64,000 nucleotides of DNA from Actinomycetospora sp. TBRC 11914 (lineage in GTDB: Bacteria; Actinomycetota; Actinomycetes; Mycobacteriales; Pseudonocardiaceae). Below the pieces are notes generated by a model. The model was not told the origin of the DNA. It was given only the letters and a program-made list of their open reading frames with translations, and searched no databases. Made by a program: the position numbers and the translations under genes. The stretch spans positions 1,054,001-1,118,000 of the forward strand of contig NZ_JABBND010000001.1 of the NCBI RefSeq assembly GCF_012933465.1, given 5' to 3'. Position 1 is the first letter of the stretch. Every line of letters begins with the position of its first letter. This document shows, piece by piece, positions 6,879-15,470 of the stretch.

Positions 6879-8999
6879 TCAGGACCGCCCGGCCGCCCGC
6901 CGGTCCAGCACGAGGTCGAGATCGACCGGCACCGTGCTCACCGACACCTGCGTCGCCCGCGGAGCCACGGAACCGTCGGAACCCTGGGGCGTGGCGATGA
7001 CGAGGAAGTCGCCCGGGGTCGGGGGCTCGAGCCGGAAGTGGCCGTCGTCGTCGGAGAGGGCCCGGCCGGCCTGGCGGCCCGCGCGGTCGACCAGGGTGAG
7101 GACGGCCGGCGTCGGGGTCGCGTCCGGTCCGAGCACGCGGCCCTGCAGCACGCGACCCGACACCGCCGTGCCGTTCCCCGCGCCGTTCCCGTACCCGTCC
7201 GACGACGCGCCGACCGCGGCGGGCGTGCGCTCGGGAGCGGTCACCGCGGCCTGGGCGACCGGGGCGCCGTCGACGACGTCGCCGGTCGCGCCGACCGCCG
7301 CCGGCTCCTGGTAGGCGTACTTGCCGCCGCGCAGCAGCGAGGCGAACGCGGCGACCACGCAGCAGGCGGCCGCGAAGACGAGCGCGAACGTCAGGCCGTC
7401 ACCGAACGGCCCGGAGATCAGCGACGGGAAGAACGAGCGGCCCGTGAGGTACTGGGCCTGCGCCGGGCCGACCTGCGCGAGGATCTGCGGGCCGAGCAGC
7501 GTCTGCATCGGGTTGTAGCCGAGCAGGGAGGCGAAGAGCGTGCTGACCGGTGGCAGCTCGGAGATGCGCTGGGCGGCGTCGGCCGGGACCCCGTGGGCGA
7601 GCAGGCCGCCGCGCAGCGCCTGGGGCAGCGAGCTCGACAGCCCGAGGATCAGCATCGAGAAGAAGATGCCGATCGAGAGCACCGTCGCGGCGTTCTGGAA
7701 CGTCGAGGTCATGCCGGCCGCGGCACCGCGCTGGCGGGGCGGCACCGAGTTCATGATCGCGGCCCGGTTGGGCGAGGAGAACAGGCCCATCGACAGGCCG
7801 TTGACCGCGAGGATGATCGCGAAGCCCCAGTAGGCGAAGTCGACCGGCAGGAACTTCAGGAGCAGGAAGCTCACGGCCGCGCCGACCATGCCGATCGTGG
7901 CGTAGGCGCGGGCACCGTGGCGGTCGGAGAGGACGCCCGAGATCGGTCCGGCCACGAGGAAGCCGATGGTCAGCGGCACCATGTAGATGCCGGCCCACAG
8001 CGGCGTCGACTCGTAGTCGTAGCCGTGCTGGGGCAACCAGATGCCCTGCAGCCAGATGATCAGGATGAACTGCAGACCGCCGCGTCCGAGCGCGGCGAGC
8101 AGGCTCGCGATGTTGCCGGCCGTGAACGCGCGGATCCGGAACAGCGACAGGTGGAACATCGGCTCCGCGACCTTCGTCTCGATCACCGCGAAGATCCCGA
8201 GCACGACGATGCCGCCGATGAGCAGACCGAGCACCATCGGGCTCGTCCAGCCCATGACGTGGCCGCCGTAGGGCTGGATGCCGTAGGTGATGCCCATGAG
8301 CACCGCGACGAGGCCGACGGCGAAGGTGATGTTGCCCCACCAGTCGATGCGCGCCGCGTGCCGCTCGCCGGCCTCCTTGAGCTTGAAGTAGGCCCACACG
8401 GTGCCGAAGACGCCGATCGGGACGCTGACGACGAACACGAGGTGCCAGCTGATCGGGGCGAGCACGCCGCCGATGACCAGGCCGATGAACGAGCCGGCGA
8501 TGGCCGCGATCGAGTTGATGCCGAGGGCGAGGCCGCGCTGGTGGGTCGGGAAGGCGTCGGTGAGGATCGCCGTCGAGTTCGCGAGCAGCAGCGCGCCGCC
8601 GATCCCCTGCAGGACGCGCATGATGATCAGCCACAGCGCGCCCGCGTCGCCCTGCAGCCAGGTGACGGCCAGCAGGATCGAGAAGAACGTGAAGACCGCG
8701 AACCCGAGGTTGTACATCCGGGTGCGGCCGTACATGTCGCCGATGCGCCCGAAGCTCACGACGAGGACCGCCGTGACCACGAGGTACCCCATGATCAGCC
8801 ACAGCAGGTAGCTGATGTTCGACGCCGCCAGCGGGTCGATGTCGATGCCGCGGAAGATGTCCGGCAGCGCGATCAGCAGGATCGACATGTTGATCGTCAC
8901 GATCAGCACGCCGAGCGTCGTGTTCGACAGCGCCACCCACTTGTAGCGGTCGGACCGCTGCCGCCCGGCGCCCGGTGCGGTCGGTGCCGTCGTCGTCAC
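6879..8999 (-). CDS. 14-TM DHA2/EmrB-type MFS exporter with C-terminal regulatory-like module
   Basis: A 706-residue protein. Residues 20-570 form a DHA2 (EmrB/QacA) drug:H+ antiporter-type MFS domain with about 14 helices; GRIGDMYGRTRMYNLG is the loop 2-3 signature and LLLANSTAILTDAFP lies in helix 5. A Gly/Ala/Asn-rich cytoplasmic linker (about 575-615) leads to one carboxypeptidase-regulatory-like module (617-706, LQGRVLGPDATPTPAVLTLV...). GTG 8999 is chosen for the GGGGGAGGGG site just upstream; a further 13-codon extension has none. It faces the two other module-bearing genes across a repeat region. Substrate unknown; export of a lipid or drug is a guess from family. Confidence 0.85.
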   Translation of the reverse strand: MTTTAPTAPGAGRQRSDRYKWVALSNTTLGVLIVTINMSILLIALPDIFRGIDIDPLAASNISYLLWLIMGYLVVTAVLVVSFGRIGDMYGRTRMYNLGFAVFTFFSILLAVTWLQGDAGALWLIIMRVLQGIGGALLLANSTAILTDAFPTHQRGLALGINSIAAIAGSFIGLVIGGVLAPISWHLVFVVSVPIGVFGTVWAYFKLKEAGERHAARIDWWGNITFAVGLVAVLMGITYGIQPYGGHVMGWTSPMVLGLLIGGIVVLGIFAVIETKVAEPMFHLSLFRIRAFTAGNIASLLAALGRGGLQFILIIWLQGIWLPQHGYDYESTPLWAGIYMVPLTIGFLVAGPISGVLSDRHGARAYATIGMVGAAVSFLLLKFLPVDFAYWGFAIILAVNGLSMGLFSSPNRAAIMNSVPPRQRGAAAGMTSTFQNAATVLSIGIFFSMLILGLSSSLPQALRGGLLAHGVPADAAQRISELPPVSTLFASLLGYNPMQTLLGPQILAQVGPAQAQYLTGRSFFPSLISGPFGDGLTFALVFAAACCVVAAFASLLRGGKYAYQEPAAVGATGDVVDGAPVAQAAVTAPERTPAAVGASSDGYGNGAGNGTAVSGRVLQGRVLGPDATPTPAVLTLVDRAGRQAGRALSDDDGHFRLEPPTPGDFLVIATPQGSDGSVAPRATQVSVSTVPVDLDLVLDRRAAGRS

Positions 9000-9107
9000 G
9001 CGACCCCTCCCCCTCGTTGTTAGCCTACGCAAGTACATCCTACGCCGAGCGGGTCACCGCGGCGTCGTGAGAGGCCGCGGCGTGCGCCGAGCGGGGCCGT
9101 ACCGGGC

Positions 9108-9767
9108 TCAGGAGCCCGCGGGGACCAGCACCGGGAGTACCCGCTGGGCGAGGTCGACGAGCACCGACCGCGCCTGGTCGGCCGAGAGCGACCCGCGGTT
9201 GAGCGCGAGGCTCACGGTCACCCGCCGGTAGGCCACCACGAGGATCGGCCCGTCGGGGTCGGAGAAGAAGGTGCCCGCGGCGGCGCCGATCGGGGTGTCG
9301 ACGCCGTTCACGCCCGAGCGCTGCTCGACCTGGTTGTTGACCGCCACCTGGGCCTGCGCGGCCTCCGGGGTGGTGTAGCCGCTGGCGAGCATCTTGAGGA
9401 CCTGCGAGCCCTGCGACGGGGCGCCCGCCCCGCCGGTGGAGGTGTAGGTGCAGGTGACCCGCTCGAGGCGCCCGACCGACGGCGCCGGGACGTCACGCAG
9501 CGCCCGGACGTCGATCGACCCGATCGGCAGCCCGAGCAGGTTCGGCAGCTCGTCCTTGGAGAGGATCTGGTTGCAGTCGGTCGGGATGAGCGTCGAGCGC
9601 GGCGCGGGGGTCGACGTCGGGGCGGCGGCACCCGGACCCGGGAAGGTCGGGATGGGCGGCGTCGTCAGCTCCGGGGTGGACGAGCACCCCGCGAGCAGCG
9701 CGGACAGCGCCAGCACCGCCACGACCGACCCCGTCGCCGCCCGCCGTCGTCCCGCTCGTCCCCGCAC
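9108..9767 (-). CDS. Lipoprotein, DUF3558-like
   Basis: A 219-residue protein. A basic N-terminus and hydrophobic stretch end in the lipobox LLAGC near residue 28, so it should be lipid-anchored on the outer face of the membrane. A Pro/Thr-rich linker follows, then a domain with two Cys residues (DCNQIL and VTCTYTS), which probably form a disulphide; this arrangement resembles actinobacterial DUF3558 lipoproteins. Function is unknown. A good ribosome site (GAGGGGACGAGG) precedes the GTG start. The downstream MFS gene on the same strand is 108 bases away, so co-transcription is possible but unproven. Confidence 0.75.
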   Translation of the reverse strand: MRGRAGRRRAATGSVVAVLALSALLAGCSSTPELTTPPIPTFPGPGAAAPTSTPAPRSTLIPTDCNQILSKDELPNLLGLPIGSIDVRALRDVPAPSVGRLERVTCTYTSTGGAGAPSQGSQVLKMLASGYTTPEAAQAQVAVNNQVEQRSGVNGVDTPIGAAAGTFFSDPDGPILVVAYRRVTVSLALNRGSLSADQARSVLVDLAQRVLPVLVPAGS

Positions 9768-9858
9768 CCTCGTCCCCTCGGCCGCCCCGCCCTGTGGGCG
9801 CCCACGGTAGTGGGCGCGGGTGGGCGGGTCCGCGCGCCGCCACGGCGTGCGTCGCGCG

Positions 9859-10245
9859 TCAGTCGTCGGGGATCTCCGCCAGCACCCGCTGCGCCACCCC
9901 GAACGCCCGGTTGGCCGCCGGGACCCCGGCGTACACCCCGACCTGCAGGAGGACCTCGCGGATCTCCTCGCGGGTGAGCCCGTTGCGCAGCGCGGCCCGC
10001 ACGTGCATGGCGAGCTCGCCGTCGTGGTGCAGCGCCGCGAGCACCGAGAGGGTGACGATGCTGCGCTGCCGCCGGTCGAGGCCCGGCCGGTTCCAGATGC
10101 CGTCCCAGGCGTAGCGGGTGATGAAGGCCTGGAAGTCGGCGGTGGTGTCGTCGACGGCCGCCAGCGCGCGGTCGACGTGCTCGTCGCCGAGGACCTCGCG
10201 GCGGGTCGCGAGGCCTGCGGGGTCGAGGTCGGGGGTCTCGGTCAC
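9859..10245 (-). CDS. pcaC: 4-carboxymuconolactone decarboxylase
   Basis: A 128-residue protein of the carboxymuconolactone decarboxylase/AhpD fold. It has the PcaC-type core RYAWDGIWNRPGLDRRQRS, then LHHDGELAMHVRAAL and EEIREVLLQVGVYAGVPAAN. PcaC converts gamma-carboxymuconolactone to beta-ketoadipate enol-lactone in protocatechuate breakdown. GTG 10245 has GAGGAG upstream. It lies 11 bases after pcaB on the same strand, so the two consecutive enzymes are co-transcribed. In many actinobacteria this domain is fused to PcaD as PcaL; here it stands alone and no PcaD is visible in the window. Confidence 0.9.
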   Translation of the reverse strand: MTETPDLDPAGLATRREVLGDEHVDRALAAVDDTTADFQAFITRYAWDGIWNRPGLDRRQRSIVTLSVLAALHHDGELAMHVRAALRNGLTREEIREVLLQVGVYAGVPAANRAFGVAQRVLAEIPDD

Positions 10246-10256
10246 GAGGGTGCTCC

Positions 10257-11621
10257 TCACCGGTGGCGGGCGTCCAGGAAGGCGTCGACGAGCTCGACGG
10301 CCTCGCCGACGTGCGACGACGGGTCCAGCGCGGCGTCGATCTCGGCGCGGGTGACGTCGGTGCCGGCGAGGGCGTCGGCCAGGACGTCGGCGAACGGCCG
10401 GTCCTCGTCGAGGCTCCGCGCCGCGGCCGCCGTGACCAGGCCCTTCGGGTCCCCGACGCGACCGCGCAGCGTCGTCGTGACGTTCTCGGCCAGGAGCAGG
10501 CCCCCGGTGACGTCGAGGGAGGCGGCGACGTGGGCCGGGTCCAGCGCGAGGTGGCCCAGGGAGTCCGCGAGCCAGGCGGCCCCGGACCCGACCGTGCGCA
10601 GCAGCTCCGCCGTCGGGCGCCACTCGGCGTGCCAGGGCCCGGCGGCGCGCTCGTACTCGTGGCCCGAGGCGGCCGTGAGCAGGGCGGCGACGAGCCCGGG
10701 CACGGCGATCGCCGCCGCGCGGGCGGAGATCGCGGCGACGGGGTTGCGCTTGTGGGGCAGCGTCGACGAGCCGCCCCTCCCGGGGACGTCCTCGCGGACC
10801 TCTCCGACCTCGGTCTGGGCCAGCAGCACCAGGTCCGTCGCGACCGACCCGACGGCGGCGCCCGCCCGGCCGAGGAGCCCGGCCAGTTCGGCGACCCGGC
10901 CGCGCTCGGCGTGCCACGCCAGGGCCGGCTCGGCGAGGTCGAGCCGCCGGGCGAGAGCCGCGCGCACCGCGCGGCCGCGGCCGGCGAACGCGGCGAGCGT
11001 CCCGACCGCCCCGCCGAGCTGGACCGCCGGGCGCCACGCCCGGAGGGCCCGCACGGCGTCGTCGAGGCCGCTCGCCCACCCTGCCGCGCGCAGCCCGACG
11101 GTGACCGGGGCGGCCTGCTGGAGCAGGGTGCGGCCGGCGGCGGCGCGGTCGCGGTGGATCCGGGCGAGGTCGGCCGCGGCGTCGGCCGCGGTCGTGAGGT
11201 CGGCGGTGACGACGGCGAGGGCCCGCCGGGTGACGAGGACGCTCGCGGTGTCCACGACGTCCTGGCTGGTGGCGCCGCGGTGGACCGCCGCCGCGGCCTC
11301 GTCGCCGGCCTCGGCGCGGACGGCCTCGCGCAGGGCTGCGACCAGCGGGACGACGGGGTTGCCGGCGGCCGCGGCGTCGACGGCGACCTCGGCCACGTCG
11401 AACCGCTCGGGCCGGCACGCCGCCGCGACCGCCTCGGCCGCGGCGGCGTCGAGCCCGCCCGCCTCGGCGGTCGCGTGGGCGAGGGCGGCCTCGACGTCGA
11501 GCATCGCGGCGACCCAGGCGGCGTCCGCGACGGCGTCCCGGACGCCGCCGCGGGCGAGGATCTCGTCGAACAGGCCGACGGAGCCGGAGCGCAGCGGGGC
11601 TCGACCATCGACGGGGCTCAT
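10257..11621 (-). CDS. pcaB: 3-carboxy-cis,cis-muconate cycloisomerase
   Basis: A 454-residue member of the fumarase/aspartase superfamily. The superfamily signature GGSSTLPHKRNPVA lies near residue 285, and RGATSQDVVDTA near 115 carries the region of the general acid. PcaB lactonises 3-carboxymuconate to gamma-carboxymuconolactone, the step after protocatechuate 3,4-dioxygenase. Neighbour pcaC catalyses the following step. The dioxygenase genes pcaG and pcaH are about 45 kb away in this window, so the pathway is split. No convincing ribosome site precedes ATG 11621, so the start is the least certain part. Confidence 0.9.
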   Translation of the reverse strand: MSPVDGRAPLRSGSVGLFDEILARGGVRDAVADAAWVAAMLDVEAALAHATAEAGGLDAAAAEAVAAACRPERFDVAEVAVDAAAAGNPVVPLVAALREAVRAEAGDEAAAAVHRGATSQDVVDTASVLVTRRALAVVTADLTTAADAAADLARIHRDRAAAGRTLLQQAAPVTVGLRAAGWASGLDDAVRALRAWRPAVQLGGAVGTLAAFAGRGRAVRAALARRLDLAEPALAWHAERGRVAELAGLLGRAGAAVGSVATDLVLLAQTEVGEVREDVPGRGGSSTLPHKRNPVAAISARAAAIAVPGLVAALLTAASGHEYERAAGPWHAEWRPTAELLRTVGSGAAWLADSLGHLALDPAHVAASLDVTGGLLLAENVTTTLRGRVGDPKGLVTAAAARSLDEDRPFADVLADALAGTDVTRAEIDAALDPSSHVGEAVELVDAFLDARHR

Positions 11622-11670
11622 CGGCGCATCATCGCGCGCCGGGTGCCCGGGCCGCCCAGAGCGCTTCCGC

Positions 11671-12210
11671 TCAGGCGAACTCCTTGAGCAGCGTCGAACA
11701 GAACGCGTCGAGGTCGTGCGGGTTCCGGCTGGTGATCAGGCCCTGGTCGACGACGACCTCCTCGTCGACGACGGTGCCGCCGGCGTTGCGGATGTCGGTG
11801 CGCAGGCTCGGGAACGACGTGAGGCGCTTCCCGCGCACGAGGTCGGCCTCCACCAGCGTCCACGGCGCGTGGCAGATCGCGGCGATCGGCTTGCCGGCCG
11901 CCGCGACCGCCTGGACGAACGCGATGACGTCGCCGTTCTGGCGCAGCGTGTCCGGGTTGCAGGTGCCGCCGGTCAGGATCAGCGCGTCGAAGTCGTCGGC
12001 CGAGACGTCGGCGATCGCGGCGTCCACCGGGAACGTGTCGGCCGGGTTGATGTCGCCGTTCATCGCCTGGATCTCGCCGGTGTCAATCGAGATCAGCGTG
12101 GTCGTGGCGCCCGCGTCGTCGGCGGTCTGACGCGGCTGGGTCAGCTCGACCTGCTCGACGCCGCTCGCCGCGAGGATCGCGACGCGCTTGCCCGAGAGTT
12201 CGTTCGCCAT
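11671..12210 (-). CDS. DJ-1/PfpI family protein
   Basis: A 179-residue type 1 glutamine amidotransferase-like protein. The nucleophile elbow AAICHAPWTL places the reactive Cys at residue 113 followed by His114, with Glu19 as the expected supporting acid, as in PfpI and related glyoxalase/deglycase or general-stress proteins. SRNPHDLDAFC near the C-terminus is typical of the PfpI subgroup. ATG 12210 is preceded by GAGGAG at good spacing; a longer frame upstream lacks family similarity. Proposed roles are stress protection or handling of glycated proteins. The reaction here is not determined. Confidence 0.85.
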   Translation of the reverse strand: MANELSGKRVAILAASGVEQVELTQPRQTADDAGATTTLISIDTGEIQAMNGDINPADTFPVDAAIADVSADDFDALILTGGTCNPDTLRQNGDVIAFVQAVAAAGKPIAAICHAPWTLVEADLVRGKRLTSFPSLRTDIRNAGGTVVDEEVVVDQGLITSRNPHDLDAFCSTLLKEFA

Positions 12211-12349
12211 GACGGGTGTCTCCTCACCGGGGGTGGCTGCGATGGCTCGGGCGGGTGCCCGGGTCCCGGCCGGCCCGAAACGGCGCCGGCGCACGTCAGC
12301 GAGGGTCCACCCCGACATCGGGTGTCAGCGGGGGACCACCGCCCCGGCC

Positions 12350-12862
12350 TCACCCGAGCAGTCGCGGCGCACCCCCCGCCCCCAGCTCCCCGCCGCCCTC
12401 GAGCGCGTCCGCCCGGTCCCGCGCCCAGCCGGTCAGCCGGGTCGCGTCCACCCCGTGCCGCGACGCCGTGCCCGCCCCGTCGCCGACGTTGTCCGCGCCC
12501 CGCCGGAGCAGCGACACCGCCCCCCGACGGTTCCCGCGCTGCTCGTGCGTGAGCCCGACGGCGAGCTGGGCGAGGCCCTGCCAGAAGGGGCGCTCGTCGT
12601 CGGGACCCGACTTCCACGCGCCCTCGAGGACCTCGTGGGCGTGGAAGGGCCAGCCGCCGTCGAGCAGCCGCTGGGCCTCGGCGAGCGCCTCGTCGGGCGG
12701 GAGCACGACGTCCTCGTCGACCCGCTCGACCCCCGCCTCCCCCGGCGCGAGGGGCCGCCCCGACGCGTCCCGCGGGCGGGCGTTGCGCGCCCGGCCCGCG
12801 GGGTCGCGGTCACGGGCTCGGTCGCGGTCAGGGCTGGCGCGTCGGGCTCCCGGTGCCGTCAT
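12350..12862 (-). CDS. DUF309 domain protein
   Basis: A 170-residue protein. The first 60 residues are Arg/Asp/Pro-rich and disordered; residues about 65-140 hold the DUF309 helical core, with PFHAHEVLEGAWKSGP and FWQGLAQLAVGLTHEQRGN, followed by a second helical repeat. The HAHEVLE motif suggests a metal or small-molecule site but no activity is known for the family. The start at ATG 12862 is tentative because only a very close GGAG precedes it. Its 5' end overlaps the 3' end of terC by 35 bases on the same strand. Confidence 0.75.
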   Translation of the reverse strand: MTAPGARRASPDRDRARDRDPAGRARNARPRDASGRPLAPGEAGVERVDEDVVLPPDEALAEAQRLLDGGWPFHAHEVLEGAWKSGPDDERPFWQGLAQLAVGLTHEQRGNRRGAVSLLRRGADNVGDGAGTASRHGVDATRLTGWARDRADALEGGGELGAGGAPRLLG

Positions 12863-13862
12863 GCTCCGAGCCTGACACGCGCGGCGCCGGCTCGTCGTCC
12901 GCCGCTCCACCGCCCCGGGTGGACACCAGGCTCGTGACCGTGACGACGGCGAGCGTGGCCACGATGACGGTCAGCGAGAGCCAGGTCGGCACCGCGGGGA
13001 CCGCGGCCGACACGTCCTCGTGCAGGTAGAGCATGATCAGCTTGACGCCGATGAAGGCGAGGATGAACGCGAGCCCGTAGCTCAGGTGCACCAGCCGGTC
13101 GAGCAGCCCGACGAGCAGGAAGTACAGGGCGCGCAGACCGAGCAGCGCGAGCGCGTTCGCGGTGAACACGAGGTACGCGTTCTGCGTGATCCCGAAGATC
13201 GCGGGGATCGAGTCGAGCGCGAAGACCAGGTCCACCGAGAGGATCACCGCGACGGCGATGAACAGCGGCGTGACGCCGAACCGGCCGTCGACGCGGCGGG
13301 TCAGCCGGCCGTCGTGCGGGTCGCCGTCCGCAGTCTCCTCCTCATGGACGGGGACGAGTCGGCGGGTGAGCCGGACGGCGACGTTGTCGCTCATGTCCTT
13401 CGGCTCCGAGCCGTGCGAGCGGACGAGCCCGACGGCGGTCCAGAGCAGGAACAGCCCGAAGACCACGAAGACGAACGCGAACGCCGAGATGACCGCGGCG
13501 CCGACGACGATGAACACCGCGCGCATCACCAGGGCCCCGACGACGCCCCAGAGCAGCACCTTCTGCTGGTGGCGCTTCGGGACGGCGAACTGGCCGAGGA
13601 TCACCGCGAAGATGAAGAGGTTGTCGACCGACAGGCTCTTCTCGACCAGCCAGCCCGAGAAGTACTCGATGCCGGACTGCGCCCCCATGAACCACCACAC
13701 GCCCACGCCGAACGCCAGCGCGACGACGACGTAGATCACCGACCACAGCGTCGCCTCGCGGAAGCTCACCTCGTGCGGCGAGCGCGCGTGCCAGATGTCG
13801 ACGGCGACCAGCACGGCGATCCCACCGATCGTCGCCGCCCACACCCAGAACGGGACCGTCAC
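12828..13862 (-). CDS. TerC-family membrane protein (candidate manganese exporter)
   Basis: A 344-residue integral membrane protein with about nine helices. It shows the family motifs EKSLSVDNLFIFAVI near residue 75 and SVDLVFALDSIPAIFGIT near 210, whose Asp residues are thought to bind metal. A hydrophilic loop at about 160-195 and a charged C-terminal tail are cytoplasmic or peripheral. TerC homologues such as Alx/MeeF-type proteins export Mn2+ and help load exported enzymes. GTG start with GGAGG upstream. A nested inverted repeat lies in the 5' leader region, suggesting regulation. The 3' end overlaps the DUF309 gene. Confidence 0.85.
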   Translation of the reverse strand: MTVPFWVWAATIGGIAVLVAVDIWHARSPHEVSFREATLWSVIYVVVALAFGVGVWWFMGAQSGIEYFSGWLVEKSLSVDNLFIFAVILGQFAVPKRHQQKVLLWGVVGALVMRAVFIVVGAAVISAFAFVFVVFGLFLLWTAVGLVRSHGSEPKDMSDNVAVRLTRRLVPVHEEETADGDPHDGRLTRRVDGRFGVTPLFIAVAVILSVDLVFALDSIPAIFGITQNAYLVFTANALALLGLRALYFLLVGLLDRLVHLSYGLAFILAFIGVKLIMLYLHEDVSAAVPAVPTWLSLTVIVATLAVVTVTSLVSTRGGGAADDEPAPRVSGSEHDGTGSPTRQP

Positions 13863-13891
13863 CCTGCCTCCTCGTGGCTCGTCTCCCCCTG

Positions 13892-13930
13892 ATGACGAAT
13901 GGGGAACTCTTGGGGTTCCCTTTACGTCAT
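13892..13930. promoter_or_regulatory. Nested inverted repeat in the terC upstream region
   Basis: Two symmetric arm pairs: ATGACG/CGTCAT outside and GGGAAC/GTTCCC inside, separated by 4 bases on each side, with a 7-base centre. It lies 30 bases upstream of the terC start, so it may be a two-part operator or a leader hairpin. I compared it by eye with the yybP-ykoY manganese riboswitch and it does not match. Confidence 0.5.
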
Positions 13931-14046
13931 GAGGTCGCCCACGTCACCCGACGAGGGGGACTCGCCCGCCCCCGCGCGCCGCGCGCATACCCCGGACCCG
14001 GTGATCGGGAACCGTGCGCCGCGGCGGCGAGCGGGGGGAGGGGCGG

Positions 14047-15276
14047 GTGGCGATCCGGGTGGTGCGGCCGCTCGCGGGCGGGGTCGCCGCGCTGGCGGTC
14101 CTGCTGGCCGTCGCACCGAGTGCGCTCGCCGGCCCCACTCCCCCGCCGCCACCGCCCGCAGGGGCGGTCCTGGACCAGGTCCTCGCCGCGCGCGGCGGCG
14201 ACGTGCCGGGCACCGAGTACCGCGAGTTCACGACGACGGTGGCCGCGGGCCGGGTACGCGGGCACGTGGTGCGGGTCGACCTGCGGAACCCGGGCCTCGC
14301 CGTGGTGCTGCTGCGCTCCCCCGTCGTCACCGCGACCGCGACGGTGCCCGACCTCGCCGGGCGGGTGGGCGCGATCGCCGGCGTGAACGGCGACTTCTTC
14401 GACGAGGGCGGCAGCGGCGCCCCGGTCGGGGCCGAGCTCTCCGGCGGCGTCCCGCTCACGTCCGCCGTCGTCCCCGGCCGCCGCCCGGCACCGCCCGGAC
14501 CGCCGGGCTCCGACCCCGACACCGTGCTGGGGATCGACGCGTCCGGCGCCGCCCGCATCGACACCGTGCGGTTCGCGGGCACCGTCACCACCGCGGGCGC
14601 CCCGCTCGCGCTCTCCGGCCTCAACACCTACGCGGTCCCGGTCGGCGGCATCGCGGCCTTCACGCCGGGATGGGGTGCGGCGCCGCGCACCCGCACCGTC
14701 TGCGGGTCGGACACCGACCCCCACGCGCCCTGCAGTCCCGACACCGTCGAGGTCGTCGTCCGAGACGGCCGGGTGGCGGCGTCGGGGCCCGTCGGGACGG
14801 CGGCGGTGCCCACCGGGGCCGTCGCGCTGGTCGGGCGCGACCGGGGTGCGGACGCGCTGCGCGGGCTGCGGGTCGGGGACCGGGCGGTGCCGCACTGGGA
14901 GCTGCGCGCGAGCGGTACCCCGGCGCTGCGGACGGCGCTGGGCGTGCTCCCGCTCGCCCGTGGCGGGGCACCGTGGCCCGGCCTGCAGGACACCGAGCGG
15001 GCGCCGCGCACCGCGGTGGGCCTGTCCGCCGACGGCCGCACGCTCGCCCTCGTCGCGGTCGACGGCCGCCAGCAGGCGAGCGTGGGGCTGACCCTCGCCC
15101 AGCTCGGCCGCCTCGTCGTCGAGCTGGGCTGGCCGCAGGCCGTGGCGCTCGACGGCGGCGGGTCGACCCAGATGGTCCGCCGGCCCGCCGGAGGCACGCT
15201 CGGCGTGGTCAACACCCCGTCCGACATGCCCCTGCGCCGGGTCCGCGACGGCGTCGGGGTGGTCCCCGCGCGGTGA
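14047..15276 (+). CDS. Secreted phosphodiester glycosidase-family protein
   Basis: A 409-residue protein with a signal peptide (residues 1-29, VAALAVLLAVAPSALAG before a Pro-rich stretch). The mature part is a phosphodiester glycosidase (NAGPA, DUF2233) domain. It has IAGVNGDFFDEGG near residue 112 and QAVALDGGGSTQMV near 365, the two most conserved motifs of the family, both intact. The family includes the eukaryotic enzyme that uncovers mannose-6-phosphate by removing GlcNAc. In bacteria the substrate is probably a sugar phosphodiester of the cell envelope or exopolysaccharide, but this is inference. GTG 14047 follows GGGGGAGGGG. It ends before a strong bidirectional terminator. Confidence 0.85.
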   Translation: MAIRVVRPLAGGVAALAVLLAVAPSALAGPTPPPPPPAGAVLDQVLAARGGDVPGTEYREFTTTVAAGRVRGHVVRVDLRNPGLAVVLLRSPVVTATATVPDLAGRVGAIAGVNGDFFDEGGSGAPVGAELSGGVPLTSAVVPGRRPAPPGPPGSDPDTVLGIDASGAARIDTVRFAGTVTTAGAPLALSGLNTYAVPVGGIAAFTPGWGAAPRTRTVCGSDTDPHAPCSPDTVEVVVRDGRVAASGPVGTAAVPTGAVALVGRDRGADALRGLRVGDRAVPHWELRASGTPALRTALGVLPLARGGAPWPGLQDTERAPRTAVGLSADGRTLALVAVDGRQQASVGLTLAQLGRLVVELGWPQAVALDGGGSTQMVRRPAGGTLGVVNTPSDMPLRRVRDGVGVVPAR

Positions 15277-15383
15277 CTCCGGCCACGGACGGAATTCGCG
15301 GCCCGGTGGAACACCGACCCGGGGATCGTGGTTGTATCGGGTGTCCGGGCCGGGCGCCATGTGCCCCCGGGTCTCAATGATAA

Positions 15384-15444
15384 GAGCCGCCAGGGACGAT
15401 CGTTCGGCTGAAGCCCTGGTGTGCCACGCGCCGCGAGGCGGCTC
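15384..15444. other. Structured intergenic segment (possible small RNA or processed 3' element)
   Basis: GAGCCGCC at 15384-15391 pairs perfectly with GGCGGCTC at 15437-15444. Nested inside, AGGG pairs with CCCT around a loop, and a GC-rich arm remains on the 3' side, giving a cloverleaf-like or Y-shaped fold. It lies between a glycosidase gene and a terminator. I could not match it to tRNA, SRP RNA or a riboswitch class. Confidence 0.3.
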
Positions 15445-15470
15445 ATCGCCCGGTTCGGACACCCTGCGCA

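Noticed and set aside
13892-13930. yybP-ykoY manganese riboswitch upstream of terC
   Set aside because: The conserved purine-rich core and flanking stems of that class are not visible; only a nested palindrome is present.
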